NCBI GenBank assembly: GCA_003315655.1
Contig: NIZT01000009.1
Location: forward strand, 1 to 49,865
From: Candidatus Methanobinarius endosymbioticus
GTDB lineage: Archaea; Methanobacteriota; Methanobacteria; Methanobacteriales; Methanobacteriaceae
Length of the DNA: 49,865 bases
Direction of reading: 5' to 3'
The notes beneath the pieces were generated by a model. The model was not told where the DNA came from and searched no databases. It saw only the letters and a program-made list of their open reading frames with translations. The position numbers were made by a program, and so were the translations under genes. Of the stretch, positions 9,189-20,506 are shown piece by piece. Position 1 is the stretch's first letter; each line of letters opens with the position of its first letter.

Positions 9189-10478
9189 ATGCTTAACGCT
9201 GAAACATATATTACAACTGATAAAGGAATTGGAGGAACTATAAGAAATCGATATGAAGATTTTTATGTAGAAGAAATTCCAGTTCCAGAATTATTACCTG
9301 ATGGTGAAGGTCCCAATGTATGGATTTGGATTGAGAAATTAGGTAGAACAACATTAGATGTTTTAATGGATATTTCACGAGACCTTCATATAACTAGGAA
9401 AAGAATGGGTTTTGCTGGAATGAAAGATAAAAAAGCAATTACTTGTCAATGGATTTGTATCAGTAACATGGATAGTGAAGATCAGCTTGAAGAAGTTAAA
9501 AACTTAGATGGGACTATTCATAACACTGAGTTTCTGAAAATTGTAAGAGGTAGAAAAAAACTTAGAATGGGCCAATTAGTTGGAAACAAATTTAAGATTT
9601 TAATAAAGGATCTTGAAAATAATCACATTGAACAATCAGCTGAAATAGCTAACAATATTTTAAACAAACTAGAAAAAACAGGTGTTCCTAACTATTTTGG
9701 ATGGCAAAGGTTTGGAAAACCAAGAAGTAACACTCATATTGTTGGAAAAGCTTTAGTTTTAAATGATCTTGCTGAAGCTGTTAGATTGTATATTGGTGAT
9801 CCATATGATATTGAAAGTGAAGAAGTTAAATTAGCTAGACAGGCTTATGATGATGGAAGCATTGAAAAATCACTAGAACTCATGCCAACTGGACTGCGTT
9901 ATGAACGTATAATGTTAAAAGAACTGTTGAAAGATCAAAAAAAGAGAAATTTATCTTTCAAGGATCTTGATGATAAATCATATATAAAAGCTCTTTTTGC
10001 TCTTCCAAAACCATTACAAAGAATGTTTGTGCACGCATATCAATCATATCTATTTAATAAAGCTGTAAGTAATAGGATAGCTATGGGTATTGATAAATAT
10101 GTTGAAGGAGATATTGTCATTGATAATGAAGAACATCTTTTACATGATAAATCTCAAGAAGAACTTCAAGATATGATAACTAATTTTAAAGCAAATCCTA
10201 CTTCTCCTCTCTATGGTACAAAAATTCCTTTTGCAGAGCATGAAGTAGGAAATATGGAAAAGAAGATTTTAAAAGATGAAAATCTTAAAAAAGAAGATTT
10301 TAAATGTCCAAAAACTCCAAAATTAGGTAGTCATGGTTTAAGAAGAAGTGTGCGTTTTCAAATATGGGATGCCAGCGCAACACCTACTGATCATGGAGTA
10401 TTAACTGAATTTTCTATTAATAAAGGTTCTTATGCAACAGCTGTTTTAAGAGAAGTTATGAAAAATGAAGTTGTTTAA
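9189..10478 (+). CDS. truD: tRNA pseudouridine(13) synthase TruD
   Basis: Converts U13 of tRNA to pseudouridine. The conserved TruD motif GFAGMKDKKAITCQW carries the catalytic Asp. Other family segments are RYEDFYVEEIPVPE near the N-terminus, GVPNYFGWQRFGKPRSNTH (TruD insertion-domain boundary) and GLRRSVRF near the C-terminus. About 429 residues, normal for archaeal TruD. I take ATG 9189 as the start because AGGGA at 9174-9178 is spaced 10 bases from it; upstream in-frame ATGs at 9147 and 9180 lack a properly spaced site. It follows a tRNA gene but is probably transcribed separately. Confidence 0.93.
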   Translation: MLNAETYITTDKGIGGTIRNRYEDFYVEEIPVPELLPDGEGPNVWIWIEKLGRTTLDVLMDISRDLHITRKRMGFAGMKDKKAITCQWICISNMDSEDQLEEVKNLDGTIHNTEFLKIVRGRKKLRMGQLVGNKFKILIKDLENNHIEQSAEIANNILNKLEKTGVPNYFGWQRFGKPRSNTHIVGKALVLNDLAEAVRLYIGDPYDIESEEVKLARQAYDDGSIEKSLELMPTGLRYERIMLKELLKDQKKRNLSFKDLDDKSYIKALFALPKPLQRMFVHAYQSYLFNKAVSNRIAMGIDKYVEGDIVIDNEEHLLHDKSQEELQDMITNFKANPTSPLYGTKIPFAEHEVGNMEKKILKDENLKKEDFKCPKTPKLGSHGLRRSVRFQIWDASATPTDHGVLTEFSINKGSYATAVLREVMKNEVV

Positions 10479-10551
10479 ATATAATTTTTTATAATTTATA
10501 ATAATTTTAATAATTTATAATTTTGGGTTTTTAATTGATTAAAGTGATATT

Positions 10552-10947
10552 ATGTCCATTAAATGTAGAACTATTTCAAAAGGAAAGACTAATGGTGAAT
10601 TGATAGTAAGTAACGAACCTCTTAGTTTTTTAGGAGGAGTTAATCCAAATACTGGTGAAGTGATTGATCCTAATCATGAACTAAAGGGTAAATTTATCAA
10701 TGATAAGATATTGTTTATTCCCGGTGGAAAAGGTTCTACAGTAGGTTCTTATGTAATTTTTCAGATGAAAAAAAATAATATTGCTCCCAAAGCTATTATT
10801 TGTTTAAATGCAGAACCTATTATAGCTACTGGTGCAATCATGTCTGAAATTCCAATGGTTGATTCTCCAGAATCTAGTGATGAACTTCTCGATGGTGTAA
10901 ATGTAGAAGTTGATAGTGATAATGGTTTAATAAAAATATTAGATTAA
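10552..10947 (+). CDS. Phosphomevalonate dehydratase small subunit (DUF126, aconitase X swivel domain)
   Basis: 131 residues matching the DUF126/aconitase-X small subunit: [18 protein letters not shown] is the conserved phosphate-loop-like segment of the swivel domain, with PMVDSPE following. With the DUF521 large subunit it forms archaeal phosphomevalonate dehydratase, which converts 5-phosphomevalonate to trans-anhydromevalonate 5-phosphate in the modified mevalonate pathway for isoprenoid lipids. The large subunit is not in this window. A GTGAT site precedes ATG 10552, and truD ends 74 bases upstream, so co-transcription is possible. Confidence 0.88.
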   Translation: MSIKCRTISKGKTNGELIVSNEPLSFLGGVNPNTGEVIDPNHELKGKFINDKILFIPGGKGSTVGSYVIFQMKKNNIAPKAIICLNAEPIIATGAIMSEIPMVDSPESSDELLDGVNVEVDSDNGLIKILD

Positions 10948-11099
10948 ATTATAAATAAATTTAAAACAAATTATAAAGTGAGATCAAAGTAAAATTTAAT
11001 TTAAAATTATTATATTAATAAAATATAAAAGATTATATTAACACGAAAATATTGATAAATTAATGAAGAAAAATAATTAACAATTATTGAGTTGGTTTA

Positions 11100-12335
11100 A
11101 TGAACTCTATTTTAATTAAAAATATAACAATCATTAATTCTACTTATGAAAAACCTTTAGAAAATGTTGCTATTTATATTAAAGAAGGCAAAATAAAAAA
11201 TATTGATAAATCTACATGTATTGATATTGATGATGGGACTAAGATAATAGATGGGGAAGATAATTTTATTCTTCCTGGATTTATTGATATGCATGTTCAT
11301 TTATTAGCTAATGGCTTTATAAAGGAAAATGATTTAGTTAATCCTTTAGCTAACTATTTTTATCAGGGTATTGCAAACATGAAAGATACTATTGATGCTG
11401 GAGTCACTTATGTTCGTGACTGTGGATTAGCTGATGCTGGGGTGAAAATGGCTGCTCAAAGGAAGATATTTCCTTGCCCTAAGATGAAAATTAGTGTCAC
11501 GCCTCTTTCAATAACTGGAGGGCATTTTGATTTTATGCTTAATTCTGGCATTGATACTATTGTTAATTATCCAGGACTTCCTAGGCCTGTTTGCAATGGA
11601 ATTGAAGGAGTTATAACTAAAACCCGTGAAGTTTTTAGAGCTGGGGCTGATTTTATAAAGGTAATGGCTACAGGTGGAGTTATAAGTCCTAATAATGTTC
11701 CAGAATTTGCACAATATAATATAAAAGAATTAAAAGCTATTGTTAAAGAGGCTAAAATGAGGGGAGGAGCTAAAGTTTCTGCTCATGCTCATGGTCTTGA
11801 AGGTATTAAAAATTCTGTAAAAGCTGGAATTCAATTTATTGAACATGGAACATACATGGATGAAAGTATAGCTAAATACATGGTTAAAAAAGGGACTTAT
11901 TTAATACCAACATGTTCTGTAATGGGTGGAGCTGTTGATCAAGCTAAACAAGGTCTTCTTGATGATGCAAGTTCTCAAAATGCTTATGAAGCAGACAAGG
12001 TCCATAAGGATAATATGATAATTGCATATGAATCAGGAGTTAAAATGCTTATGGGAACTGATTCTGGTGTTTCTCCTCATGGAAATAATCTAAAAGAATT
12101 ACAATTATTATGTGAAATCGGAATGGATCCTTTAGAATCCATAGCTTCTGGAACGATTGAAGCAGCTAAAGCTTTAGAAATTGATAATGAAATAGGTTCT
12201 ATTGAAGTTGGAAAAGCTGCAGATATAATTATGGTAGCCAAAAATCCATTAGATGATATTGGGCATTTAGCTGATCCAAACAATGTTTTAAAAGTTATAC
12301 AAGATGGAAATATTGTTAAAGATAAATTAGCCTAA
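11100..12335 (+). CDS. Metal-dependent amidohydrolase (imidazolonepropionase/prolidase-like branch)
   Basis: A complete 411-residue amidohydrolase. Metal-binding motifs appear in order: PGFIDMHVHLL (H-x-H), ADFIKVMATGGV (bridging Lys), KVSAHAHG and FIEHGTYMD (His ligands) and LMGTDSGVSPHG (catalytic Asp). The C-terminus returns to the small beta-sandwich (GSIEVGKAADIIMVAKNPLDD), typical of the family. The branch includes imidazolonepropionase-like and Xaa-Pro dipeptidase-like enzymes; substrate cannot be decided from sequence. No histidine-degradation gene is nearby, arguing against a hut role. Start ATG 11100 follows GAGTTGGTTTA. Intact. Confidence 0.85.
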   Translation: MNSILIKNITIINSTYEKPLENVAIYIKEGKIKNIDKSTCIDIDDGTKIIDGEDNFILPGFIDMHVHLLANGFIKENDLVNPLANYFYQGIANMKDTIDAGVTYVRDCGLADAGVKMAAQRKIFPCPKMKISVTPLSITGGHFDFMLNSGIDTIVNYPGLPRPVCNGIEGVITKTREVFRAGADFIKVMATGGVISPNNVPEFAQYNIKELKAIVKEAKMRGGAKVSAHAHGLEGIKNSVKAGIQFIEHGTYMDESIAKYMVKKGTYLIPTCSVMGGAVDQAKQGLLDDASSQNAYEADKVHKDNMIIAYESGVKMLMGTDSGVSPHGNNLKELQLLCEIGMDPLESIASGTIEAAKALEIDNEIGSIEVGKAADIIMVAKNPLDDIGHLADPNNVLKVIQDGNIVKDKLA

Positions 12336-13191
12336 ATTTATTCATTTTAATCTTATTATTAATTCTTATTTTCATTATATTTATTTTTATTTTCAATTAT
12401 TTTATTATTATAATACATTACTTAAAATTTGCAACAGATACTGTAAAGCAACAGTCGCAAAAATGTAGTAAATTAACTATACAAAATCAATTTTATAAAA
12501 ATATAAATGAGATATAACGATTAAAAGTTTTTGAATTTTTTTAGATAAATATCGAAATATTTATATATCTAGTAAAACTATTTTTACACAGTGAACAATA
12601 ATTTAATAATCTAATAATCTAATAAATATTTTTATAATTTAGTTATTACATTACAAAATCGTGTTCGTTATATGTTTATTATAATGTAACTATCAAAACT
12701 CTTTTTCATCCATACCTTCCTTTTTTAAATATTTCAACCAATCAAATATCATAATATCAACTATAACTGCCAATTTTATTTTTATATAATAAATGAACCC
12801 AATTATATCTATTTTTATAAAAAAATTCATAACCTAATTATCACTTCTAAAATCATCTTTATTATATTATTTACATCTAATTTTCGCCTGATTAATGAAT
12901 ATATTATAGTGAAGTATTCATTTGAAAATTTATATTATCATGATTCATAAAATTTTTTTCAACAAATCATATAATGAACACTCATTTATGTATATTTTGA
13001 ATTATAATTCTATTATAATTATAATAAATAATGGTTCAATTATTAATCAAAAAATAAAATGAATTGAAAAATAAAAAAATTAATGGAGAAAAATGATATT
13101 ATGAATTTTTAAAAATTGTAATAAATATAAATTAAATAAAAAAAATAAATGACATTTATAATAAAATAATGAAATTAGGAGGTGAACAAAC
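12336..13191. other. AT-rich intergenic region upstream of adhesin
   Basis: Mostly noncoding, with one possible small minus-strand gene (separate entry). The last 20 bases contain AGGAGGTGA, the strong ribosome binding site of the following adhesin gene. Confidence 0.5.
12693..12830 (-). CDS. Possible small hydrophobic protein (45 aa)
   Basis: A 45-codon frame on the minus strand, ATG at 12830, preceded by AAGTGATAAT at suitable distance. The product begins MNFFIKIDIIGFIYY, has a hydrophobic stretch through IKLAVIVDIMIF, and ends in the charged tail KYLKKEGMDEKEF. The single-helix-plus-charged-tail design is typical of small membrane proteins, and the C-terminal residues look coding rather than random AT sequence. 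No family recognised; may be a remnant of a longer gene. Confidence 0.3.
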   Translation of the reverse strand: MNFFIKIDIIGFIYYIKIKLAVIVDIMIFDWLKYLKKEGMDEKEF

Positions 13192-16100
13192 ATGACTAAA
13201 AAAATAAACATACATTACCTATACTTTTAACCATTTTAGTATTCATAACCTTTTTGAGTTTATCTACAGTTAGTGCAGGAGAATATAACTTAACACAAAC
13301 CAACATTACTAATTATTTTCAAAATGCCGTTGATGATACCACTGATTCCTATGTAAGATTAAATCTTGACAATGGTAACTATAACTTAGATCAAATCAAC
13401 ATAAAAAGAGGTAATGTATCCATAATAGAAAAAAGCAAAACAGGAATCAAAATAACACCACTCGGAACACCAGGAACCCTATTTAATATTACTAATACCA
13501 ATATTACACTTATTAATCTAACAATCACAGGATATAAAACAGCTATATACTCAACATAAGGTAACTTAATAATAACTAACAACAATATAACTACATCTGA
13601 TATTAGTATTGATATTAAAGGAAATTCAACAACTGATCTAAAATGAATTTCAATACAAGACAACAATATTGTTTCAGGAGGGATTGGTTCTTTTAATGAT
13701 GCAATATACATTAATGCTGCTAGTGGGAGAATTTTAGATACTTTTTTTGCTAGAAACAATATCACCACTACTACAGGATCAAGTGGTACGGGTGTTCATA
13801 TTCTTTGTAATAGGTCTGAAGCTACATTTTCCTTGAGCAACTTAATTTTTGACAACAACATCACAGGATACTCTGGTGTCTTTTTGAGTATAGACACCAA
13901 AAACAAGACCAATATAACCGTAACTAATAACAATATCACAGGAATGAGGACTATGGCATTATTATGGATTTATACAACAATATCAACACCACTATTACTT
14001 TAACTAACAATAACATCACAGCAGCACAAGAGTGTATTATTCTACATTCACACGACAACATCAACACCAACATAACATTATCTAACAATAATATCACAGG
14101 AATAGGGACATATGGTGTTCTTTTGAGTACAATTACATACAATAAGAAGATTAATAACACCAATATAATCTTAACTAACAATAATATCACAGGAAAATAT
14201 AATGGTTTTGTTGTGAGTTTTCACATAGCCGACAATACCAATGTAACAGTAACTAACAACAACATCGCAGGAGGTGATCATGGTTTTTGACTGGATATAG
14301 AGACTGTTAATGTGTTTGATAATAATATTACTGTAACCATAACTAACAACAACATCACAGGAAACTATGGTGTTTATCTCCTTAAATGAAACAACAATAC
14401 TACTGCTAATTCTAGTTTCATTGGAAATTATATTAAGGAAAATAATTATTCCCTGTATATTAGTTCAAAGAATTTAGGTTTTGGAGAATTGTCCTTAATA
14501 AATAATACTTTCAATTCTTCTGGAGACCATGCTATTGCTTTTGTTAATGTTACTAGTTTTATAATATTACTATAAATGGTAACAATATTTTTACTAATAA
14601 TGGGACAGCTATTAGTATTGTTAATACTGTTGGTACAAATATTAGTAATGTTGTTATCAATTATAATCGTATTTTAGCTAATATTGGCCTAGGTGCTGGT
14701 AATAGTGTAATTGATGCACAATATAACTGGTGGGGTAGTAATGACCCAGCAGTTACTGGAATGACTTTACTTCAAGTTGGTAATTGGTTTGTAATAGAAC
14801 TATCAACTGAGTCATTTAAAACAATTCGAAATGCATCTGTTAATAGTTCTAAAATTATTGAATTAACTTACAAATTTCTACTATATAATAACAATACAAA
14901 TACTACTAGTGCAGTTGATTTTAAAAATTTACCAAACTTCACAGTCACCATAAATTGGACCGGAGAAGACATATCTTTTAACCAAATAATAAACAATGCA
15001 TTAGGAAAATGCACTGAATACACAACAGCAATTAAAGTTAATGCCTCCAATCACTGCAAGGGAGAAGATAATGAATATATAAGACTAAATGCAACATCAG
15101 AAGATACAATTAAGTTAACTGTTACCAAAACACTAAACACAACAAATGATTTAAACAGCCAACAATTAACATATACTATTACTATAACTAATAATGTACC
15201 AAGCACAGCTACAAATGTCACCGTGACTGAAATATTATACCCAATACTAATACTAGTATCAAACAATACAATCTATGGAACATACGATGGTAGTGTTTGG
15301 GATATTGGATCAATTAATGTTGGTGAAACTGTTAACATGACATTAGTTGTTAAAATTAATGGTAGTTGCATTATAAACAATACTGTAGTGGTTAATACTC
15401 CTGATCAGAATAATACTGGTGATACTACTACTAATGATACTAATGTTACTTCTTCTATTAATTTTTCTATTGTGAAAGTGGCTAATGTTTCTAGTGTTTT
15501 GAATGGTCAGACTGTTGAATATACTATAACAGTTACTAATAATGGTTTTGATAATGCTACTAGTGTTATTGTATCTGATATTCTTGATTCTAGATTAGTT
15601 TATATTGGTAGTAATACTACACAAGGTATATATGATCCAATTACTGGTTTATGGAATATTGATAACATAAATGTGGATTCTACTGTTACATTAACAATTG
15701 TTGTTCGTGCTAATGGTAGTGAGAATATTGAAAATATTGCTGATATAACTCCAAATCAAACCAATACTGCTAATAACTCAACCAACACCACAATATTTGT
15801 ACCAAGCAGTGCTCCTAATAAAATAATTACTAATTCTACTCTTATTGTTCCAGCCAATGTTGCTGTAAGTAAAACTATTAATATCGCTGCTATTGCAACA
15901 GATGAATATGAAACACCTTAGCCAATATCCCAGCTACTGTAATAGTGGATGGTAAAAACTATAGTGTAACCACTAACAATAATGGAGAATGGACTTTAGC
16001 TTATATTTCTAATAATTCTGGCAATATTAAAGCTACAGTATCTTGGACTGGAAACAGCACACACTTTGGATTTACAAATACCACAACTTTTAATGTAGCT

Positions 16101-16750
16101 TGAAACATTACTCTAAAAATAGACAATAAAACAAAAACTAATGTGAAAACAGATAAAGAAAAAATCATAGTAACACTTACTGATGAAAATGGTAATCTCT
16201 TAGCTAATAAAAAAATGATTATTGCTTTTAATGGTAGAACTTATATAAGAACTACTAATTTTAATGGTCAAATTATTATTAAGTATAAGTATGTTTGGGA
16301 TTTTAAAGTAATAGCTGAATTTGCTGGAGATGATAAATATTATGCTTCTAGTGGATTGGCATCAAAAAGAATAGTTATTAAGATCACTCTTAAAAAGAAT
16401 GGAAACAAATTAACAGCAACTCTTACTGATAAGAATGGTAAACCTTTAGAGGATAAAAAAATAGTTCTAAGAGACTCTAAAGGTAGAATATTAGCTATAG
16501 GCCTAACTGATAAAATAGTCAGTTTACTTTTGTCTATAAAGGTACTAGTATTTATTTCAAAGCTTCCTTCAACGGTGATGACGTATACAGAAGTTCTTCA
16601 GTAAAACTTTCAATAGATCAAGAAAAAACAAAAACAAAATCTAACAACAACCCAATGGGAATAATCACTATGAAAAACACAGGAATACCAATAATCACAA
16701 TTATATTGATCTTATTAGCTAGCCTAGGACTTTCATATCGTAAACATTAA
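13192..16750 (+). pseudogene. Large adhesin-like surface protein (beta-helix repeats, DUF11, C-terminal anchor), heavily disrupted
   Basis: AGGAGGTGA precedes ATG 13192. A frameshift after five codons leaves the signal peptide (LTILVFITFLSLSTVSAG) in another frame. Then comes a right-handed beta-helix region with at least six repeats of the form NxTxTNNNITG-(x)-YG (for example NITLSNNNITGIGTYG), the conserved NWWGSNDP motif, two DUF11-type domains (VEYTITVTNNGFDNATSV; TYTITITNNVPSTATN), Ig-like repeats, and the C-terminal membrane anchor IPIITIILILLASLGLSYRK ending at 16750. In-frame stops occur at about 13557, 13645, 14288, 14389 and 16100, and frameshifts near 13200, 13945, 14570, 15918 and 16515. 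Originally it would have been nearly 1,200 residues. Confidence 0.88.
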
Positions 16751-16945
16751 AACAAAACAATTATTTAAGGATAATTATTTTCCGTATCCTCTTTCATTTC
16801 TTTTTTTCTTTTTTTATTTCTTTAATATTTAAATAATACAATAAATATATCAAATATCTAATTTTTTAAATATAATAAATATTTAAATTAAAATTTTATT
16901 ATTTTATTTTTATAATTTTTAGGAATACCTTAATTTTTAGAAACA

Positions 16946-16980
16946 TTTATATATGAATAAAATAAATAGTGTATATACAC
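16946..16980 (+). promoter_or_regulatory. marR promoter with palindromic operator candidate
   Basis: TTTATATA at 16946-16953 is a good archaeal TATA box. About 20 bases downstream, at the expected transcription start, lies the perfect 12-bp palindrome GTGTATATACAC (16969-16980). The arrangement TATA, palindrome, short leader, marR ATG suggests autoregulation. Confidence 0.5.
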
Positions 16981-16997
16981 GATTTGGTATTATAATT

Positions 16998-17468
16998 ATG
17001 AAAACTGTTGATAAAAAAATTAAAAAGAATATTAAAGAAAATAATTTTAGTTGTTATAATAAATCTAATTGCTATTGTTTAGATATGAGAAAAACATCAC
17101 AAAAAATTACTAATATTTATACTGAAGCATTAAAACCAATTAATATTTCAGTAACTCAATTTAGTTTAATTAAAAATATACAAAAACTTCAACCTGTAAA
17201 TGTCACTGACTTAGCTAATGAGATGAAGTTAGATAGAACTACAGTAGTTAGAACTTTAAAAATTCTCGAAAATAGGGGGCTTATTTTAGATATTTCTGGC
17301 AATGGAAGTAGAAATAGAAAGTTGATCTTGACTGAAAATGGTAAATCTATTGCTGATGAAGGAAATAAATTATGGATTAGAGTACAACATAAATTTGAAG
17401 ATTTTTTAGGAAAAAAAGATCTGAAAGAATTGTTGAGGATAACTTCTAAATTAGAAAATATAGCTTAG
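16998..17468 (+). CDS. MarR-family transcriptional regulator
   Basis: A winged-helix repressor of about 156 residues. The N-terminus carries a Cys cluster (CYNKSNCYCLDMRKTSQ) followed by the dimerisation helix ITNIYTEALKPINISVTQFS. The DNA-recognition region is VTDLANEMKLDRTTVVRTLK and the wing is NGSRNRKLILTENG. I start at ATG 16998 because the upstream in-frame ATG at 16953 lies inside the putative promoter and would leave no leader. It is immediately upstream of, and co-directional with, a dead heavy-metal P-type ATPase gene, so it is a candidate orphaned metal or redox regulator; the Cys cluster could be a sensor site, which is inference. Confidence 0.85.
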   Translation: MKTVDKKIKKNIKENNFSCYNKSNCYCLDMRKTSQKITNIYTEALKPINISVTQFSLIKNIQKLQPVNVTDLANEMKLDRTTVVRTLKILENRGLILDISGNGSRNRKLILTENGKSIADEGNKLWIRVQHKFEDFLGKKDLKELLRITSKLENIA

Positions 17469-17470
17469 TA

Positions 17471-17502
17471 AGTTAACTATAAAGCTAGCTATGATGTTAA
17501 CT
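17471..17502. promoter_or_regulatory. Repeated AGTTAACT dyad between marR and P-type ATPase
   Basis: AGTTAACT (17471-17478, a palindrome) recurs as GTTAACT at 17496-17502, with AAGCTAGCT between. It lies in the 111-base gap after marR and could be an operator for the ATPase gene. Confidence 0.3.
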
Positions 17503-17579
17503 ATGGTATGATCGATATAATATGATAGTAACTAGGACATGATATAATATATAAAACGGGATAATAGAAAGTGGCTTTT

Positions 17580-20355
17580 ATGCCTAATGATAAAATAGAT
17601 AAGAAAAAGATAAAAAAGGTAGAAGCTCCATTGAAGGAATGCATTGTGCTTCATGTGCATTGAATGTGGAAGATTCTATTAATAAGCTTGATGATGTTAA
17701 TGCTCAAGTAGACATAAATAATAATAAAGCAAGAGTAGAACATGATCTTTCAAAAGTAAACTTGGGGGATATTGATAAACGTGCTGAAGATACTGGTTTC
17801 AATGTACGAAAATCTGAAGTTACTCTTAAGATTCAAGGTATGCGTTGTGCTAACTGTGTTTTAAATATTGAAAAAGCATTAAATAATTTAAATGGTGTTA
17901 GTAGTGCAACTGTGAATCTAAGTTCTGGAAAAGCATTAGTTGTCTATGATAGTACAAGTGTCACTATTGAAGATATGGGTAAAGCTATTGAAGATTTAGG
18001 ATTTGATTTTCTTGGTGTAGCTGATCAAGAAGATTCAGATAGAGAAGACAAATTGTTCGAAAAAGATTTAAAAGATAAAAGAAATCGTATCATTGTTGGT
18101 TTTGTATTCTCAGGAATATTAATGGGAATAATGTTTACACCACATATGGTATCCATGATCTTGGAATTTCAATGTCTTCACTTTCACTCTTAATAGCTAT
18201 CATTCCATTTATTCATGTTTCATATCCTATTGTAAAAGTAGATTTCAATTCATTAGCTCATAAAAATTTAGACATGGATGTAATGTATACTATGGGTATT
18301 TTAGTTGCATTATATCTAGTTTATTAGTTACCTTTAACATTGTTCTTGATTCAAGGGTTATGTTTTATGAAACACCTATTTTATTAGCTTCATTTTTAAT
18401 GTTTGGTTGGTTTTTAGAAGCAAGAACAAAAAGAAAAACATCAGGTTCTATTAAAGAACTTATTGGAATGCAACTTAAAACAGATACTCTCTTAGTAAAA
18501 AATGAAAATGGAGAAAATATTTATAAAAGATCTGAAAATGAAAATATTGAAGAAAAAAATATTATTAAGACAAAAATATTGATGAAAAGGAATATACCGA
18601 AAAAGACATTTTAATTGAAGATATTAATATTGGTGATCTTCTTTTAGTTCCTCCCGGAGATAAAATTCCTTCAGATGCAACTGTTTATAGTGGAAATAGT
18701 CATGTTTATGAAGCTATGATTACTGCTGAACCAATTTCTAAACTTAAAGATAAAGGAAAATCAGTTTTTGCAGGAACAATTAACCAGGATGGAATTTTAC
18801 GAATTAAAGCTAAAAAAATTGGAAAAGCAACTGTTCTATCTCAAATAATTGATTTAGTTGAAAAAGCTCAATCTTCTAAACCTCCAGTTCAAAGAATAGC
18901 TGATAGGGTTGTAAAATATTTTATTATTTGTTGTATGGTACTTTATATTCGGTTCAAATCTTTTATTCTCTTTAACTACATTAATATCTGTTTTTGTAGT
19001 AGGTTTGCCCATGTGCTTTAGGTTTAGCTACACCAACACCTGTAACTGTTGGAATTGGTAGAGTTGCTGCATATGGAATATTGATAAAAAATGGTTCAAC
19101 ACTTGAAAATGCAGGTAATATTGATGTAGCTGTATTTGATAAAACTGGAACTATTACTGAAGGTAAACCTGAAATTGAAGATATATTCATAATAGATGAA
19201 AATGAGTTTATATTGAAAAGAAATGAAGTAATAGAAAATACTGATGGGGATTGGATAGTAGTAGAAGATCCAGCAATTCCCGGTAAACATGTTAATGTTG
19301 AATCTGAAGAACTAAATGATAATTTGTTAAATATCGAATCAAAGAATTCAGTTGAAAAAGAAATTATTAAACTTATACCTAGTTTAGAATATAATTCAAC
19401 CCATCCAATAGCTAAAGCCATTGTCGATAAAGTAGGTGATTTAAGTATAAATCTAGATTCTGTTGATGATTTTGAAAATATCACTGGTAAAGGTTTAAAA
19501 GGAAAAATTAATGGAAAAACAATTTTAGCAGGTAATAATTCTCTTTTAAGTGATGAAAATATAGCCGACACAGAAAATATTGTAATTTATTCTAAAGCTC
19601 AAGAAAAATATAATGAATTTGTTAATCAGGGAAAAACAGTTATATTTTTGGTATATGATAATCATATTAAAGGTATAATAACTTTAATGGATAAAATAAG
19701 AAATAATTCTAAAAGAACTATTGATGAACTTCATAAAATGGATATAGAAATATATATGATTACCCCCCCAGGGAATAATGGAAAAACTGCTAAGAATGTA
19801 GCTAGTTCTGTTGGAATTGATAATGTTATAGCTAATGTTTTGCCAAATGAAAAACTTGATAAAGTTGTTGAAATTCAAAATAAAGAACATTTAAAACAAG
19901 AAAATGAGAATATATTAGAAAAAGGAAAAGAAACAGTTGAATCTAAAGCTGAAGGTGTGCATAAAAAGCCTAAAGAAGTTTTATTTGTAGGAGATGGAAT
20001 TAATAATGCTTCTGCTCTTTCTCAAGCTGATGTTGGTGTAGGTTTAGGAAGTGGGACTGGTGTAGCTATGGAAAGTGGAGACATTGTTCTTATGGAAGGG
20101 GATTTAGAAAATGTAGTAGCAGGTATACAATTTTCTAATAAAATAATGTCCCGTATACAAGAAAATATATTCTGGGCTTTTGCATATAATATAATTCTTA
20201 TCCCAATAGCTGCAGGTGTATTATATCCTTTCTTTGGAATAGTTTTTAGACCCGAACTTGCTGGTTTAGCTATGGCATTAAGTTCAGTGACAGTTATTTC
20301 ACTTTCATTAATGTTAAGAGGACATGTTCCTCCAATCAAAAGAAAAAATAAGTAA
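17580..20355 (+). pseudogene. Copper/heavy-metal-translocating P-type ATPase (P1B), inactivated
   Basis: Two N-terminal metal-binding domains (GMHCASC and GMRCANC) are followed by membrane helices (NLDMDVMYTMGILVA), the actuator domain, the CPC ion motif (CPCALGLATPTPVTVG), the phosphorylation site FDKTGTITEG, the HP motif (STHPIAKAI) and the hinge region. Frameshifts occur near 17630, 18160, 18315, 18570 and 18935-19005. Catalytic motifs are also altered: TGE of the actuator is TAE, TGDN became TPPGNN by a six-C insertion within a C7 run at 19763-19769 plus Asp to Asn, and GDGIND became GDGINN. An acidic insertion interrupts the nucleotide domain. The last 424 codons are still open. The pump is dead on two independent grounds. 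Confidence 0.92.
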
Positions 20356-20506
20356 GAAATAAAATTAATATTAAATTATATTTGTTATATGAAATAATTT
20401 ATATAAATAAAATATTTACATGATGGAATAACTTGAAAATGTTATATATTTTCTTTATATATTATCCATATTATTCTTATTTTTTAATTATAATTTTATT
20501 CAATTT

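Noticed and set aside
18981-19571. 196-aa minus-strand frame opposite the P-type ATPase
   Set aside because: It is a Ser-rich shadow of the conserved CPC-DKTGT region, with no family motif or ribosome binding site.
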